Below, piece by piece: positions 25,829 to 40,633 of a DNA stretch of 64,000 nt. The notes under the pieces are model-generated. The model was not told the origin of the DNA. It did not search any database and was given only the letters and a program-made list of their open reading frames with translations. Both the position numbers and the translations under genes were made by a program. Position 1 is the first letter of the stretch. Every line of letters begins with the position of its first letter. The DNA is from Calliopsis andreniformis (Eukaryota; Arthropoda; Insecta; Hymenoptera; Andrenidae), in the NCBI RefSeq assembly GCF_051401765.1, contig NW_027480467.1:1860001-1924000 (forward strand), written 5' to 3'.

Positions 25829-28800
25829 GTCCTCATCCTCAATTCTCAATTCTCAATCCTCAATCCTCAATTCTCAATCTTCAATCCTCAATAATCAATC
25901 TCCAATCCTAGATACTCAATCCCCAATCCTCAATCGTTAATCCTCAATCATCAATCCTCAATCCCCTGTCCTCAATCCTCAATGCTCAATCTTCAATCTT
26001 CAATCCTCAATTCTCAATCCTCAATACTCAATCCTCAATCGTCAATCCTCAATCGTCAATCATCAATCCGCAATCCTGAATCTTCAATCCTCAATCCTCA
26101 ACCCTGAATCCTCAATCCTCAATCTTCAATCCTCAATACTCAATCTTCAATCCTCAATCCTCAAACCTCAATCCTCAATCCTCAATCCTCAATCCTCAAT
26201 CTTCAATCCTCAACCGTCAGTCCTCGTCCTCAATCCTCAAACCTCAATCCTCAATCCTCAATCTTCAATCATCAATACTCAATCTTCAATCCTCAAACCT
26301 CATTCCTCAATCCCCAATCCTCAATCTTCAATCCTCAATACTGAATCTTCAACCCTCAATCCTCAAACCTCAATCCTCAATCCTCAATCCTCAATCCTCA
26401 ATCCTTAATCCACAATCTTCAATCCTCAATCCTCAATACTCAATCATCAATACTCAATCCTCAATCCTCATTCCTCAAACCCCAACCCTCAATCCTCAGT
26501 CCTCAAACCTCAATTCCGAATCCTCAATACTGACTGCTCAATCTTCATCCCTCAGTCCGCAACTATCAATTGTCAATCCTCAATCCTCAATCCTCAGTCC
26601 TCAATCCACAATCATAAATCCTCAATCTTCAATAGTCAATCCTCAATCCTCAATCCTCAATCCTCAACAGAATATCCTCAATTCACAGTTTTCAATACTC
26701 AATTCTCAATCTGCAATCTTCCAACCTCTATCCACAAACATCAATTCTCATCACTCAACCCTCAACACTCAGTCCTCAATGTTCAATCCTCAATCCTCAA
26801 TTCTCAGTCTTCATTCCTCAATACTGAATCTTCAATCCTCAATACTCAATCTTCAGTCCTCAATCCTCAATCCTCAATCCTCAATCCTCAATCCTCAATT
26901 ATCAATCCTCAATCTTCAAAACTCAATCCTCAATCCTCAATTCTCAATCCTCAATCCTCAAACGTCAATCATCAATCCTCAAACCTCAATCCTCAATCTC
27001 CAATCATCAATACTCAATCTTCAATCCTCAATCCTCAATTCTCAAACATCAATACTCAATCCTCAATACTCAATCCTCAATCCCCAATCCTCAATCTTCA
27101 ATCCTCAATCCTCAATCCTCAAGCCTCAATCCTCAATCCTCAATCTTCAATCCTGAATACTCAATCTTCAATCCTCAATCCTCAATCCTCAATCCTCAAT
27201 CCTCATTCTTCTATCCTCAATACCCAGTCCTCAATCTTCAATCCTCAATCCTCAATCCTCAACTCTCAATCCTCAATCCTCAGTCCAAGGACCTCAAACC
27301 TCAATCCTCAACTCTCAGCCCTCATCCTCAATCCTCAATCCTCAGTCATCAATCCTCAATCCTCAATCTTCAATCCCCAGTACTCAATCGTCAATCCACA
27401 ATCCTCAGACCTCAAACCTCAATTCTGAAACCTCAATCCTGAATCCTCAATCTTCAGCTCTCAGTCATCAACAATCAGTTGTCAATCCTCAATCCTCAAT
27501 AGAATATCCTCAATTCACAGTTCTCAATACTCAATACTCAATCTGCAATCTTCCAACCTCTATCCACAAACATCAATTCTCATCACTCAGCCCTCAACAC
27601 TCAGTCCTCAATATTCAATCCTCAATCCTCAATTCTCAATCTTCATTCCTCAATACTGAATCTTCAATCCCCAATACTCAACCTTCAGTCCTCAATCCTC
27701 AATCCTCAATCCTCAATCCTAAATCCTCAATCATCAATCCTCAATCTTCAAAACTCAACCCTCAATCCTCAATTCTCAATCCTCAATACTCAACCATCAA
27801 TCCTCAATCTTCAATCCTCAATACTCAGTCTTCAATCATCAATCCTCAATCCTCAATCCTCAATCCTCAATCTTCAATCCTCAATCCTCAATCCTCAATC
27901 TTCAATCCTCCATACTCAATCTTCAATCCTAATTCCTCAAACCTCAAACCTCAACCATCAGTCCTCATCCTCAAATCCCAATTCTCAATCCTCAATCCTC
28001 AGTCCACAGTCCTCAAACCTCAATCCTCAACCCTCAGCCATCATCCTCAATCCTCAATCCTCGTTCCTCAATCCTCAATCCTCAATCCTCAATCCTCAAT
28101 AGTCAATCTCCAATCCTAGATCCCCAATCCCCAATCCTCAATCCTTAATCCACAATCTTCAATCGTCGATCCTCAATTCTCAGACATCAATACTCAATCC
28201 TCAATCCTCAATCCTCAATCCCCAATCCTCAATCTTCAATCCTCAATCCTCAATCCTCAATCCTCAAGCCTCAATCCTCAATCCTCAATCTTCAATCCTG
28301 AATACTCAATCTTCAATCCTCAATCCTCAATCCTCAATCCTCAATCCTCAATCGTCAGTCTTCAATCCTCAATACTCAATCTTCAATCCTCAATCCTCAA
28401 TTCTCAATCCTCAATCCTCATTCTTCTATCCTCAATACCCAATCCTCAATCTTCAATCCTCAATCCTCAATCCTCAATCCTCAATTCTCAATCCACAATC
28501 CTCAGTCCTCAGTCCTCAAACCTCAATCCTCAACACTCAATCGTCAATCCACAATCCTCAGTCCTCAAACTTCAATTCTGAATCCTCAATCCTGAATCCT
28601 CAATCTTCAGCTCTCGGTCATCAACAATCTGTTGTCAATCCTCAATCCTCAATAGAATATCCTCAATTCACAGTTTTCAATACTCAATACTCAATCTGCA
28701 ATCTTCCAACCTCTATCCACAAACATCAATTCTCATCACTCAACACTCAACACTCAGTCCTCAATGTTCAATCCTCAATCCTCAATTCTCAATCTTCATT

Positions 28801-31093
28801 CCTCAATACTGAATCCTCAATCCTCAATCCTCAATAGTCAATCTCCAATCCTCAATCCTCAATCCTCAATCCTTAATCCACAATCTTCAATCCTCAATCC
28901 TCAATTCTCAATCATCAATACTCAATCCTCAATCCTCAATCCTCAATCCCCTACCCTCAATCCTCAGTCCTCAAACCTCAATTCCGAATCCTCAATCCTG
29001 AATGCTCAATCTTCATCCCTCAGTCCGCAACAATCAATTGTCAATCCTCAATCCTCAATCCTCAGTCCTCAATCCACAATCATCAATCCTCAATCTTCAA
29101 TAGTCAATCCTCAATCCTCAATCCTCAATCCCCAATACTCAACCTTCAATCCTCAATCCTCAATCCTCAACCCTCAGCCCTCATCCTCAATCCTCAATCC
29201 TGAATCCTCAATCCTCAATGTTCAATCCTCAATACTCAGTCTTCAATCATCAATCCTCAATACTCAATCCTCAATCCTCAATCCTCAATCATCAATCCTC
29301 AATCCTCAATCATCAACCTTCAATCCTCAATACTCAATCTTCAATCCTGAATACTCAATCCTCAATATTCAACACACAGCCATCAACCATCTATTCTCAA
29401 TACTCAAGAGAATATCCTGAATTCTCATGACTCAATACTCAATCCACAATATTCAATAATCAAATCTCTATCCTCAAACATCAATTCTCAACACTCAATC
29501 CTCAACACTCGGTCCTCTCTCTTCAATCCTCCGTCCTCAATCCTCTATCCCCAAGCGTCAATCCTCAATCCTCAATCCTCAACCCTCAATCCTCAGTCCT
29601 CAAACCTCAATTCCGAATCCTCAATCCTGAATGCTCAATCTTCATCCCTCAGTCCGCAACAATCAATTGTCAATCCTCAATCCTCAATCCTCAATCTTCA
29701 ATCCCCCATACTCAATCTTCAATCCTCAATCCTCAACCTTCAATCCTCATTACGCAATCTTCAATCCTCAATCCTCAATCCTCAATCCTCAATCCTCAGT
29801 CATCAATCCTCAATCTTCAATACTCAATCCTCAATCCTCAATCCTCAATCCTCAATCCTCAATCCTCATTCCTCTAACCCCAATCCTCAACCCTCAGTCC
29901 TCATCCTCCATCATCAATCCTCAATCCTCAATACGCAATCTTCAATCCTCAATACTCAACCTTCGATCCTCAATCCTCAGTCCTCAAACCTCAAACCTCA
30001 ATCCTCAGTCATGAATACTCCATCTTCAATACTCAATACACAATCCTCAAACCTCAATCCTCAAACCTCAATCCTCAATCCTCATTCCTCAAACCTCAAA
30101 CCTCAACCCTCAGTCCTCATCCTCAATCCTCAACTATCAATCCTCAATCCTCAAGATTCAATCATCAATACTCAATCTTCAATCCTCAATCCTCAATCCT
30201 CAATACCCAATCCTCAATCCTCATTCCTCAAACCTCAAACCTCAACCCTCAGTCCTCATCCTCAATTCCCAATTCTCAATCCTCAATCCTCAATTCTCAA
30301 CATTCAATCCTCAATAACCAATCTTCAATCCTCAATCACCCGTCCTCAATCTTCAATCCTCAATGCTCAATCCTCAATCCTCAATCCTCAGTCCTCAATC
30401 CTCAATGCTCAATCCTCGTACCTCAATCCTCAACCGTCAGTCCTCGTCCTCAATCCTCAACTATCAACCCTCAATCCTCAATATTCAATCATCAATACTC
30501 AATCTTCAATCCTCAATCCTCAATACTCAATCCTCAATCCTCAATCCTCGATCTTCAGTCCTCAAACCTCAATCCTGAATCTTCAATCCTGAATCCTCAA
30601 TCTTCAGACCTCAGTCCTCAACAATCAGTTGTCAATTCTCAATACTCAATACAATATCATCAATTCACAGGTTTCAATACTCAATACTCCATCTGCAATC
30701 TTCAAATCTCTATCCACAAACATCAATTCTCATCACTGAACCCTCAGCACTCTGTCCCCAATCCTCAATCTTCAATCCTCAATCCTCAATCCTCAATCTT
30801 CAATCCTCAATACTCAATCTTCAATCCTCAATCCTCAATCCCCAATCCTCAATCCTCAATCCTCAATCGTCAGTCTTCAATACTCAATACTCAATCTTCA
30901 ATTCTCAGTCCTCAATCCCCAATCCTCAATCCTCATTCTTCAGGCCTCAATACCCAATCCTCAATCTTCAACCCTCAATCCTCAATCCTCAATCCTCAAT
31001 CCTCAACCCTCAATCCTCAGTCCTCAAACCTCAATTCCGAATCCTCAATCCTGAATGCTCAATCTTCATCCCTCAGTCCGCAACAATCAATTG
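25829..31093 (+). repeat. Mixed satellite segment without a close partner I could delimit
   Basis: This stretch holds plain monomers plus block A at 26684, 27516, 28669 (type 1) and 30666 (type 3), block B at 29,367 and block C at 30,011. It reuses segments seen elsewhere: the run at about 26,000-26,600 resembles 8,340-8,900 and 35,560-36,120. I could not define clean duplication borders by eye. No gene or foreign element is visible. Confidence 0.7.
29367..29559 (+). repeat. Block B copy 7
   Basis: This full-length copy carries ctctatc where other copies have ctcgatc, and is the first copy with ccgtcct instead of ccatcct. The block A type 2 expected 337 bp downstream is missing: the array passes directly into caatctt-caatccc-ccatact near 29,690. 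This is consistent with a deletion joint. Confidence 0.9.
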
Positions 31094-31470
31094 TCAATCC
31101 TCAATCCTCAATAGAATATCCTCAATTCACAGTTTTCAATACTGAATCCCATATCTTCAATCTTCAAACCTCAATCCACAGACATCAGTTCTCATCACTC
31201 AACCCTCAACACTCAGTCCTCAATCTTCAATCCTCAATCCTCAATCCTCAATCTTCAATCCCCCATACTCAATCTTCAATCCTCAATCCTCAACCTTCAA
31301 TCCTCATTACGCAATCTTCAATCCTCAATCCTCAATTCTCAATCCTCAATCCTCAGTCATCAATCCTCAATCTTCAATACTCAATCCTCAATCCTCAATC
31401 CTCAATCCTCAATCCTCAATCCTCATTCCTCAAACCCCAATCCTCAACCCTCAGTCCTCATCCTCCATCA
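31094..31470 (+). repeat. 377-bp tandem duplication, unit 1
   Basis: This unit of 377 bp is repeated immediately at 31,471-31,847 (block A type 2 anchors 31128 and 31505). Both copies share the unusual order caatcct-caattct-caatcct before cagtcat. 377 equals 53 x 7 + 6, and unit 2, read through, contains exactly one 6-bp unit (catcct). The joint is at the shared run caatcct-caatcct-caata, consistent with unequal exchange at short homology. Confidence 0.92.
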
Positions 31471-31847
31471 TCAATCCTCAATCCTCAATAGAATATCCTC
31501 AATTCACAGTTTTCAATACTGAATCCCATATCTTCAATCTTCAAACCTCAATCCACAGACATCAGTTCTCATCACTCAACCCTCAACACTCAGTCCTCAA
31601 TCTTCAATCCTCAATCCTCAATCCTCAATCTTCAATCCCCCATACTCAATCTTCAATCCTCAATCCTCAACCTTCAATCCTCATTACGCAATCTTCAATC
31701 CTCAATCCTCAATTCTCAATCCTCAATCCTCAGTCATCAATCCTCAATCTTCAATACTCAATCCTCAATCCTCAATCCTCAATCCTCAATCCTCAATCCT
31801 CATTCCTCAAACCCCAATCCTCAACCCTCAGTCCTCATCCTCCATCA
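31471..31847 (+). repeat. 377-bp tandem duplication, unit 2
   Basis: This is the second unit of the tandem pair. It leads on to the standard continuation caatacg-caatctt and then block C at 31,945, whereas unit 1 loops back to caataga. Neither unit has a block B at the usual distance upstream. Confidence 0.92.
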
Positions 31848-33104
31848 TCAATCCTCAATCCTCAATACGCAATCTTCAATCCTCAATACTCAACCTTCGA
31901 TCCTCAATCCTCAGTCCTCAAACCTCAAACCTCAATCCTCAGTCATGAATACTCCATCTTCAATACTCAATACACAATCCTCAATCCTCAATCCTCAAAC
32001 CTCAATCCTCAATCCTCATTCCTCAAACCTCAAACCTCAACCCTCAGTCCTCATACTCAATCCTCAACTATCAATCCTCAATCCTCAAGATTCAATCATC
32101 AATACTCAATCTTCAATCCTCAATCCTCAATCCTCAATACCCAATCCTCAATCCTCATTCCTCAAACCTCAAACCTCAACCCTCAGTCCTCATCCTCAAT
32201 TCCCAATTCTCAATCCTCAATCCTCAATTCTCAACATTCAATCCTCAATAACCAATCTTCAATCCTCAATCCCCAGTCCTCAATCTTCAATCCTCAATGC
32301 TCAATCCTCAATCCTCAATCCTCAATCATCAATCCTCAATCCTCAATCCTCAATCCTCAATCCTCAATCCTCAATGCTCAATCCTCAATCATCAATCCTC
32401 AATCTTCAAAAATCTATCCTCAATTCTCAATCCTCAATACTCAACCATCAATCCTCAATCTTCAATCCTCAATACTCAGTCTTCAATCATCAATCCTCAA
32501 TCCTCAATCCTCAATCCTCAATCCTCAATCATCAATCCTCAATCCTCAATCCTCAATCCTCAATCCACAATCCTCATTCTTCTATCCTCAATACCCAATC
32601 CTCAATCTTCAATCCTCAATCCTCAATCCTCAATCCTCAATTCTCAACACTCAATCCTCAGTCCTCAGCCCTCAAACCTCAATCCTCAACCCTCAGCCCT
32701 CATCCTCAATCCTCAATCCTCAATCCTCAATCCTCAATCTTCAATCCTCAATACTCAATCGTCAATCCACAATCCTCAGTCCTCAAACTTCAATTCTTAA
32801 TCCTCAATCCTGAATCCTCAATCTTCAGCTCTCAGTCATCAACAATCAGTTGTCAATCCTCAATCCTCAATAGAATATCCTCAATTCACAGTTTTCAATA
32901 CTCAATACTCAATCTGCAATCTTCCAACCTCTATCCACAAACATCAATTCTCATCACTCAACACTCAACACTCAGTCCTCAATGTTCAATCCTCAATCCT
33001 CAATTCTCAATCTTCATTCCTCAATACTGAATCCTCAATCCTCAATCCTCAATAGTCAATCTCCAATCCTCAATACTCAATCCTCAATCCTCAATCCTCA
33101 ATCC
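31471..33104 (+). repeat. Segmental duplication IV, left copy (offset 7,536/7,529)
   Basis: About 1.63 kb reappears at 39,007-40,633. Matching landmarks are A2 31505/39041 and C 31945/39481 (offset 7,536), then A1 32887/40416 (offset 7,529, one monomer fewer). Both copies share an attcttaatcc variant near 32,795 and 40,324. The match ends at 33,105, where caatcccc faces caatcct. Confidence 0.9.
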
Positions 33105-33528
33105 CCAACCCTCAATCCTCAGTCCTCAAACCTCAATTCCGAATCCTCAATCCTGAATGCTCAATCTTCATCCCTCAGTCCGCAACCATCAGTTGTCAAT
33201 CCTCAATCGTCAATCCTCAGTCCTCAATCCACAATCATCAATCCTCAATCTTCAATAGTCATTCCTCAATCCTCAATCCTCAATCCTCAATACTCAATCT
33301 TCAATCCTCAATCCTCAATCCTCAATCCTCAACCCTCAGCCCTCATCCTCAATCCTCAATCCTGAATCCTCAATCCTCAATGTTCAATCCTCAATACTCA
33401 GTCTTCAATCATCAATCCGCAATACTCAATCCTCAATCCTCAATCCTCAATCATCAATCCTCAATCCTCAATCATCAACCTTCAATCCTCAATACTCAAT
33501 CTTCAATCCTGAATACTCAATCCTCAAT

Positions 33529-33721
33529 ATTCAACACACAGCCATCAACCATCTATTCTCAATAATCAAGAGAATATCCTGAATTCTCATGACTCAATAC
33601 TCAATGCACAATATTCAATAATCAAATCTCGATCCTCAAACATCAATTCTCAACACTCAATCCTCAACACTCGGTCCTCTCTCTTCAATCCTCCATCCTC
33701 AATCCTCTATCCCCAAGCGTC
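33529..33721 (+). repeat. Block B copy 8
   Basis: This full-length copy has caataat for caatact before caagaga, and caatgca for caatcca. Block A type 2 follows at 330 bp (anchor 33859), one 7-bp unit shorter than the usual 337. Confidence 0.9.
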
Positions 33722-36700
33722 AATTCTCAATCCTCAACCCTCAATCCTCAGTCCTCAAACCTCAATTCCGAATCCTCAATCCTGAATGCTCAATCTTCAT
33801 CCCTCAGTCCGCAACAATCAATTGTCAATCCTCAATCCTCAATAGAATATCCTCAATTCACAGTTTTCAATACTGAATCCCCAATCTTCAATCTTCAAAC
33901 CTCAATCCACAGACATCAGTTCTCATCACTCAACCCTCAACACTCAGTCCTCAATCTTCAATCCTCAATCCTCAATCCTCAATCTTCAATCCCCCATACT
34001 CAATCTTCAATCCTCAATCCTCAACCTTCAATCCTCATTACGCAATCTTCAATCCTCAATTCTCAATCCTCAATCCTCAATCCTCAATCCTCAGTCATGA
34101 ATACTCCATCTTCAATACTCAATACACAATCCTCAATCCTCAATCCTCAAACCTCAATCCTCAATCCTCATTCCTCAAACCTCAAACCTCAACCCTCAGT
34201 CCTCATCCTCAATTCCCAATTCTCAATCCTCAATCCTCAATTCTCAACATTCAATCCTCAATAACCAATCTTCAATCCTCAATCCCCAGTCCTCAATCTT
34301 CAATCCTCAATGCTCAATCCTCAATCCTCAATCCTCAGTCCTCAATCCTCAATCCTCAATCCTCGTACCTCAATCCTCAACCGTCAGTCCTCGTCCTCAA
34401 TCCTCAACTATGAATCCTCAATCCTCAATATTGAATCATCAATACTCAATCTTCAATCCTCAATCCTCAATACTCAATCCTCAATCCTCAATCCTCGATC
34501 TTCAGTCCTCAAACCTCAATCCTGAATCTTCAATCCTGAATCCTCAATCTTCAGACCTCAGTCCTCAACAATCAGTTGTCAATTCTCAATACTCAATACA
34601 ATATCATCAATTCACAGGTTTCAATACTTAATACACAATCTGCAATCTTCAAATCTCTATCCACAAACATCAATTCTCATCACTGAACCCTCAGCACTCT
34701 GTCCCCAATCCTCAATCTTCAATCCTCAATCCTCAATCCTCAACCTTCAATCCTCAATACTCAATCTTCAATCCTCAATCCTCAATCCCCAATCCTCAAT
34801 CCTCAATCCTCAATCGTCAGTCTTCAATACTCAATACTCAATCTGCAATTCTCAGTCCTCAATCCCCAATCCTCAATCCTCATTCTTCAGGCCTCAATAC
34901 CCAATCCTCAATCTTCAACCCTCAATCCTCAATCCTCAATCCTCAATCCTCAACCCTCAATCCTCAATCATCAATCCTCAATCTTCAATACTCAATCCTC
35001 AATCCTCAATCCTCAATCCTCAATACTCAAACATCAATCCTCAATTCCCAATACTCAATAGAATATCCTGGATTCTCAGTATTCAATACTCAAACCGCAA
35101 TCCTCAACCATCAGCCCTCATCCTCCATCCTCAATCCTCAATCCTCAAACCTCCATCTCCAATCCTCAATACTCAATCTTCGATCCTCAATCCGCAACAC
35201 TCAATCCTCAATCCTCAATCCTCAGTCATGAATACTCAATCTTCAATACTCAATGCTCAATCCTCAATCCTCAATCCTCTATCCTCAATCCTCAATCCTC
35301 ATTCCTCAAACCTCAAACCTCAACCCTCAGTCCTCATCCTCAATTCTCAATTCTCAATCCTCAATCCTCAATTCTCAATCTTCAATCCTCAATAATCAAT
35401 CTCCAATCCTAGATACTCAATCCCCAATCCTCAATCGTTAATCCTCAATCTTCAATCCTCAATCCCCTGTCCTCAATCCTCAATACTCAATCTTCAATCC
35501 TCAATCCTCAATTCTCAATCCTCAATACTCAATCCTCAATCGTCAATCCTCAATCGTCAATCATCAATCCGCAATCCTGAATCTTCAATCCTCAATCCTC
35601 AACCCTGAATCCTCAATCCTCAATCTTCAATCCTCAATACTCAATCTTCAATCCTCAATCCTCAAACCTCAATCCTCAATCCTCAATCCTCAATCCTCAA
35701 TCTTCAATCCTCAACCGTCAGTCCTCGTTCTCAATCCTCAAACCTCAATCCTCAATCCTCAATTTTCAATCATCAATACTCAATCTTCAATCCTCAAACC
35801 TCATTCCTCAATCCCCAATCCTCAATCTTCAATCCTCAATACTGAATCTTCAACCCTCAATCCTCAAACCTCAATCCTCAATCCTCAATCCTCAATCCTC
35901 AATCCTTAATCCACAATCTTCAATCCTCAATCCTCAATTCTCAATCATCAATACTCAATCCTCAATCCTCATTCCTCAAACCCCAACCCTCAATCCTCAG
36001 TCCTCAAACCTCAATTCCGAATCCTCAATACTGACTGCTCAATCTTCATCCCTCAGTCCGCAACTATCAATTGTCAATCCTCAATCCTCAATCCTCAGTC
36101 CTCAATCCACAATCATAAATCCTCAATCTTCAATAGTCAATCCTCAATCCTCAATCCTCAATCCTCAACAGAATATCCTCAATTCACAGTTTTCAATACT
36201 CAATTCTCAATCTGCAATCTTCCAACCTCTATCCACAAACATCAATTCTCATCACTCAACCCTCAACACTCAGTCCTCAATGTTCAATCCTCAATTCTCA
36301 GTCTTCATTCCTCAATACTGAATCTTCAATACTCAATACTCAATCTTCAGTCCTCAATCCTCAATCCTCAATCCTCAATCCTCAATCCTCAGTCATCAAT
36401 CCTCAATCTTCAAAACTCAATCCTCAATCCTCAATTCTCAATCCTCAATACTCAACCATCAATCCTCAATCTTCAATCCTCAATACTCAGCCTTCAATCA
36501 TCAATCCTCAGTCCTCAATCCTCAATCCTCAATCTTCAATCCTCAATCCTCAATCCTCAATCTTCAATCCTCCATACTCAATCTTCAATACTCAATCCTC
36601 AACCTTCAATCCTCATTACGCAATCTTCAATCCTCAATCCTCAATCCTCAATCCTCAATCCTCTGTCGTCAACCCTCAATCTTCAATACTCAATCCTCAG

Positions 36701-38703
36701 TATTCAATCATCAATACTTAATATTCAATCCTCAATCCTCAATCCTCAATATTCAATCCTCAATCCTCATTCCTCAAACCTCAAACCTCAACCATCAGTC
36801 CTCATCCTCAAATCCCAATTCTCAATCCTCAATCCTCAGTCCACAGTCCTCAAACCTCAATCCTCAACCCTCAGCCATCATCCTCAATCCTCAATCCTCG
36901 TTCCTCAATCCTCAATCCTCAATCCTCAATCCTCAATCCGCAATGCTCAATCCTCGTACCTCAATCCTCAACCGTCAGTCCTCGTCCTCAATCCTCAACT
37001 ATCAACCCTCAATCCTCAATATTCAATCATCAATACTCAATCTTCAATCCTCAATCCTCAATACTCAATCCTCAATCCTCAATCCTCGATCTTCAGTCCT
37101 CAAACCTCAATCCTGAATCTTCAATCCTGAATCCTCAATCTTCAGACCTCAGTCCTCAACAATCAGTTGTCAATTCTCAATACTCAATACAATATCATCA
37201 ATTCACAGGTTTCAATACTCAATACTCCATCTGCAATCTTCAAATCTCTATCCACAAACATCAATCCTCATCACTGAACCCTCAGCACTCTGTCCCCAAT
37301 CCTCAATCTTCAATCCTCAATCCTCAATCCTCAATCTTCAATCCTCAATACTCAATCTTCAATCCTCAATCCTCAATCCCCAATCCTCAATCCTCAATCC
37401 TCAATCGTCAGTCTTCAATACTCAATACTCAATCTTCAATTCTCAGTCCTCAATCCCCAATCCTCAATCCTCATTCTTCAGGCCTCAATACCCAATCCTC
37501 AATCTTCAACCCTCAATCCTCAATCCTCAATCCTCAATCCTCAATCCTCAATCCTCAATCATCAATCCTCAATCTTCAATACTCAATCCTCAATCCTCAA
37601 TCCTCAATCCTCAATACTCAAACATCAATCCTCAATTCCCAATACTCAATAGAATATCCTGGATTCTCAGTATTCAATACTCAAACCGCAATCCTCAACC
37701 ATCAGCCCTCATCCTCCATCCTCAATCCTCAATCATCAATCCTCAATCCTCAATCCTCAATCTTCAATCATCAATACTCAATCTTCAATCCTCAATTCTC
37801 AATCCTCAATCCTCAATCCGCAATCCTCATTCTTCAGTCCTCAACACCCAATCCTCAATCTTCAACCCTCAATCCTCAATCCTCAATTCTCAATCCTCAA
37901 TCCTCAGTCCACTGTCCTCAAACCTCAATCCTCAACCCTCAGCCATCATCCTCAATCCTCAATCCTCAATCCTCAATCCTCATTCCTCAAACCTCAAACC
38001 TCAACCCTCAGTCCTCATCCTCAAATCCCAATTCTCAATCCTCAATCCTCAATTCTCAATGTTCAATCCTCAATAACCAATCTTCTATCCTCAATCCCCA
38101 GTCCTCAATCTTCAATCCTCAATGCTCAATCCTCAATCCTCAACCTTCAATCCTCAATCCTCAATCGTCAGTCTTCAATACTCAATACTCAATCTGCAAT
38201 TCTCAGTCCTCAATCCTCAATCCTCAATCCTCATTCTTCAGTCCTCAATACCCAATCCTCAATCTTCAACCCTCAATTCTCAATCCTCAATCCTCAGTCC
38301 ACAGTCCTCAAACCTCAATCCTCAACCCTCAGCCATCATCCTCAATCCTCAATCCTCGTTCCTCAATCCTCAATCCTCAATCCTCAATCCTCAATAGTCA
38401 ATCTCCAATCCTAGATCCCCAATCCCCAATCCTCAATCCTTAATCCACAATCTTCAATCGTCGATCCTCAATTCTCAGACATCAATACTCAATCCTCAAT
38501 CCTCAATCCTCAATCCCCAATCCTCAATCTTCAATCCTCAATCCTCAATCCTCAATCCTCAAGCCTCTATCCTCAATCCTCAACCTTCAATCCCGAATAC
38601 TCAATCTTCAATCCTCAATCCTCAATCCTCAATCCTCAATCCTCAATCGTCAGTCTTCAATCCTCAATACTCAATCTTCAATCCTGAATACTCAATCCTC
38701 AAT

Positions 38704-38896
38704 ATTCAACACACAGCCATCAACCATCTATTCTCAATACTCAAGAGAATATCCTGAATTCTCATGACTCAATACTCAATCCACAATATTCAATAATCAA
38801 ATCTCGATCCTCAAACATCAATTCTCAACACTCAATCCTCAACACTCGGTCCTGTCTCTTCAATCCTCCATCCTCAATCCTCTATCCCCAAGCGTC
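38704..38896 (+). repeat. Block B copy 9
   Basis: This full-length copy has the private change ggtcctgtc for ggtcctctc. Block A type 2 follows at 337 bp (anchor 39041). Confidence 0.9.
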
Positions 38897-39006
38897 AATT
38901 CTCAATCCTCAATCCTCAACCCTCAATCCTCAGTCCTCAAACCTCAATTCCGAATCCTCAATCCTGAATGCTCAATCTTCATCCCTCAGTCCGCAACAAT
39001 CAATTG

Positions 39007-40633
39007 TCAATCCTCAATCCTCAATAGAATATCCTCAATTCACAGTTTTCAATACTGAATCCCATATCTTCAATCTTCAAACCTCAATCCACAGACATCA
39101 GTTCTCATCACTCAACCCTCAACACTCAGTCCTCAATCTTCAATCCTCAATCCTCAATCCTCAATCTTCAATCCCCCATACTCAATCTTCAATCCTCAAT
39201 CCTCAACCTTCAATCCTCATTACGCAATCTTCAATCCTCAATCCTCAATCCTCAATCCTCAATCCTCAGTCATCAATCCTCAATCTTCAATACTCAATCC
39301 TCAATCCTCAATCCTCAATCCTCAATCCTCAATCCTCATTCCTCAAACCCCAATCCTCAACCCTCAGTCCTCATCCTCCATCATCAATCCTCAATCCTCA
39401 ATACACAATCTTCAATCCTCAATACTCAACCTTCGATCCTCAATCCTCAGTCCTCAAACCTCAAACCTCAATCCTCAGTCATGAATACTCCATCTTCAAT
39501 ACTCAATACACAATCCTCAATCCTCAATCCTCAAACCTCAATCCTCAATCCTCATTCCTCAAACCTCAAACCTGAACCCTCAGTCCTCATACTCAATCCT
39601 CAACTATCAATCCTCAATCCTCAAGATTCAATCATCAATACTCAATCTTCAATCCTCAATCCTCAATCCTCAATACCCAATCCTCAATCCTCATTCCTCA
39701 AACCTCAAACCTCAACCCTCAGTCCTCATCCTCAATTCCCAATTCTCAATCCTCAATCCTCAATTCTCAACATTCAATCCTCAATAACCAATCTTCAATC
39801 CTCAATCCCCAGTCCTCAATCTTCAATCCTCAATGCTCAATCCTCAATCCTCAATCCTCAATCATCAATCCTCAATCCTCAATCCTCAATCCTCAATCCT
39901 CAATCCTCAATGCTCAATCCTCAATCATCAATCCTCAATCTTCAAAAATCTATCCTCAATTCTCAATCCTCAATACTCAACCATCAATCCTCAATCTTCA
40001 ATCCTCAATACTCAGTCTTCAATCATCAATCCTCAATCCTCAATCCTCAATCCTCAATCCTCAATCATCAATCCTCAATCCTCAATCCTCAATCCACAAT
40101 CCTCATTCTTCTATCCTCAATACCCAATCCTCAATCTTCAATCCTCAATCCTCAATCCTCAATCCTCAATTCTCAACACTCAATCCTCAGTCCTCAGCCC
40201 TCAAACCTCAATCCTCAACCCTCAGCCCTCATCCTCAATCCTCAATCCTCAATCCGCAATCCTCAATCTTCAATCCTCAATACTCAATCGTCAATCCACA
40301 ATCCTCAGTCCTCAAACTTCAATTCTTAATCCTCAATCCTGAATCCTCAATCTTCAGCTCTCAGTCATCAACAATCAGTTGTCAATCCTCAATCCTCAAT
40401 AGAATATCCTCAATTCACAGTTTTCAAAACTCAATACTCAATCTGCAATCTTCCAACCTCTATCCACAAACATCAATTCTCATCACTCAACACTCAACAC
40501 TCAGTCCTCAATGTTCAATCCTCAATCCTCAATTCTCAATCTTCATTCCTCAATACTGAATCCTCAATCCTCAATCCTCAATAGTCAATCTCCAATCCTC
40601 AATACTCAATCCTCAATCCTCAATCCTCAATCC
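39007..40633 (+). repeat. Segmental duplication IV, right copy
   Basis: This is the partner of 31,471-33,104. Immediately downstream, a type 1b block A (anchor 40682) follows after only a few monomers, showing a fresh joint at about 40,634. Confidence 0.9.

Larger units (their letters stand above)
33105..39006 (+). repeat. Mixed satellite segment between the copies of duplication IV
   Basis: This segment holds block B at 33,529 and 38,704, block A at 33859 (type 2), 34613 and 37204 (type 3) and 36185 (type 1b), block C at 34,097 and block D at 35,067 and 37,658. The stretch from about 34,900 to 36,200 resembles 7,700-9,000 and 19,100-20,300. It is heptameric throughout, and I see no gene or insertion. 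Confidence 0.75.
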
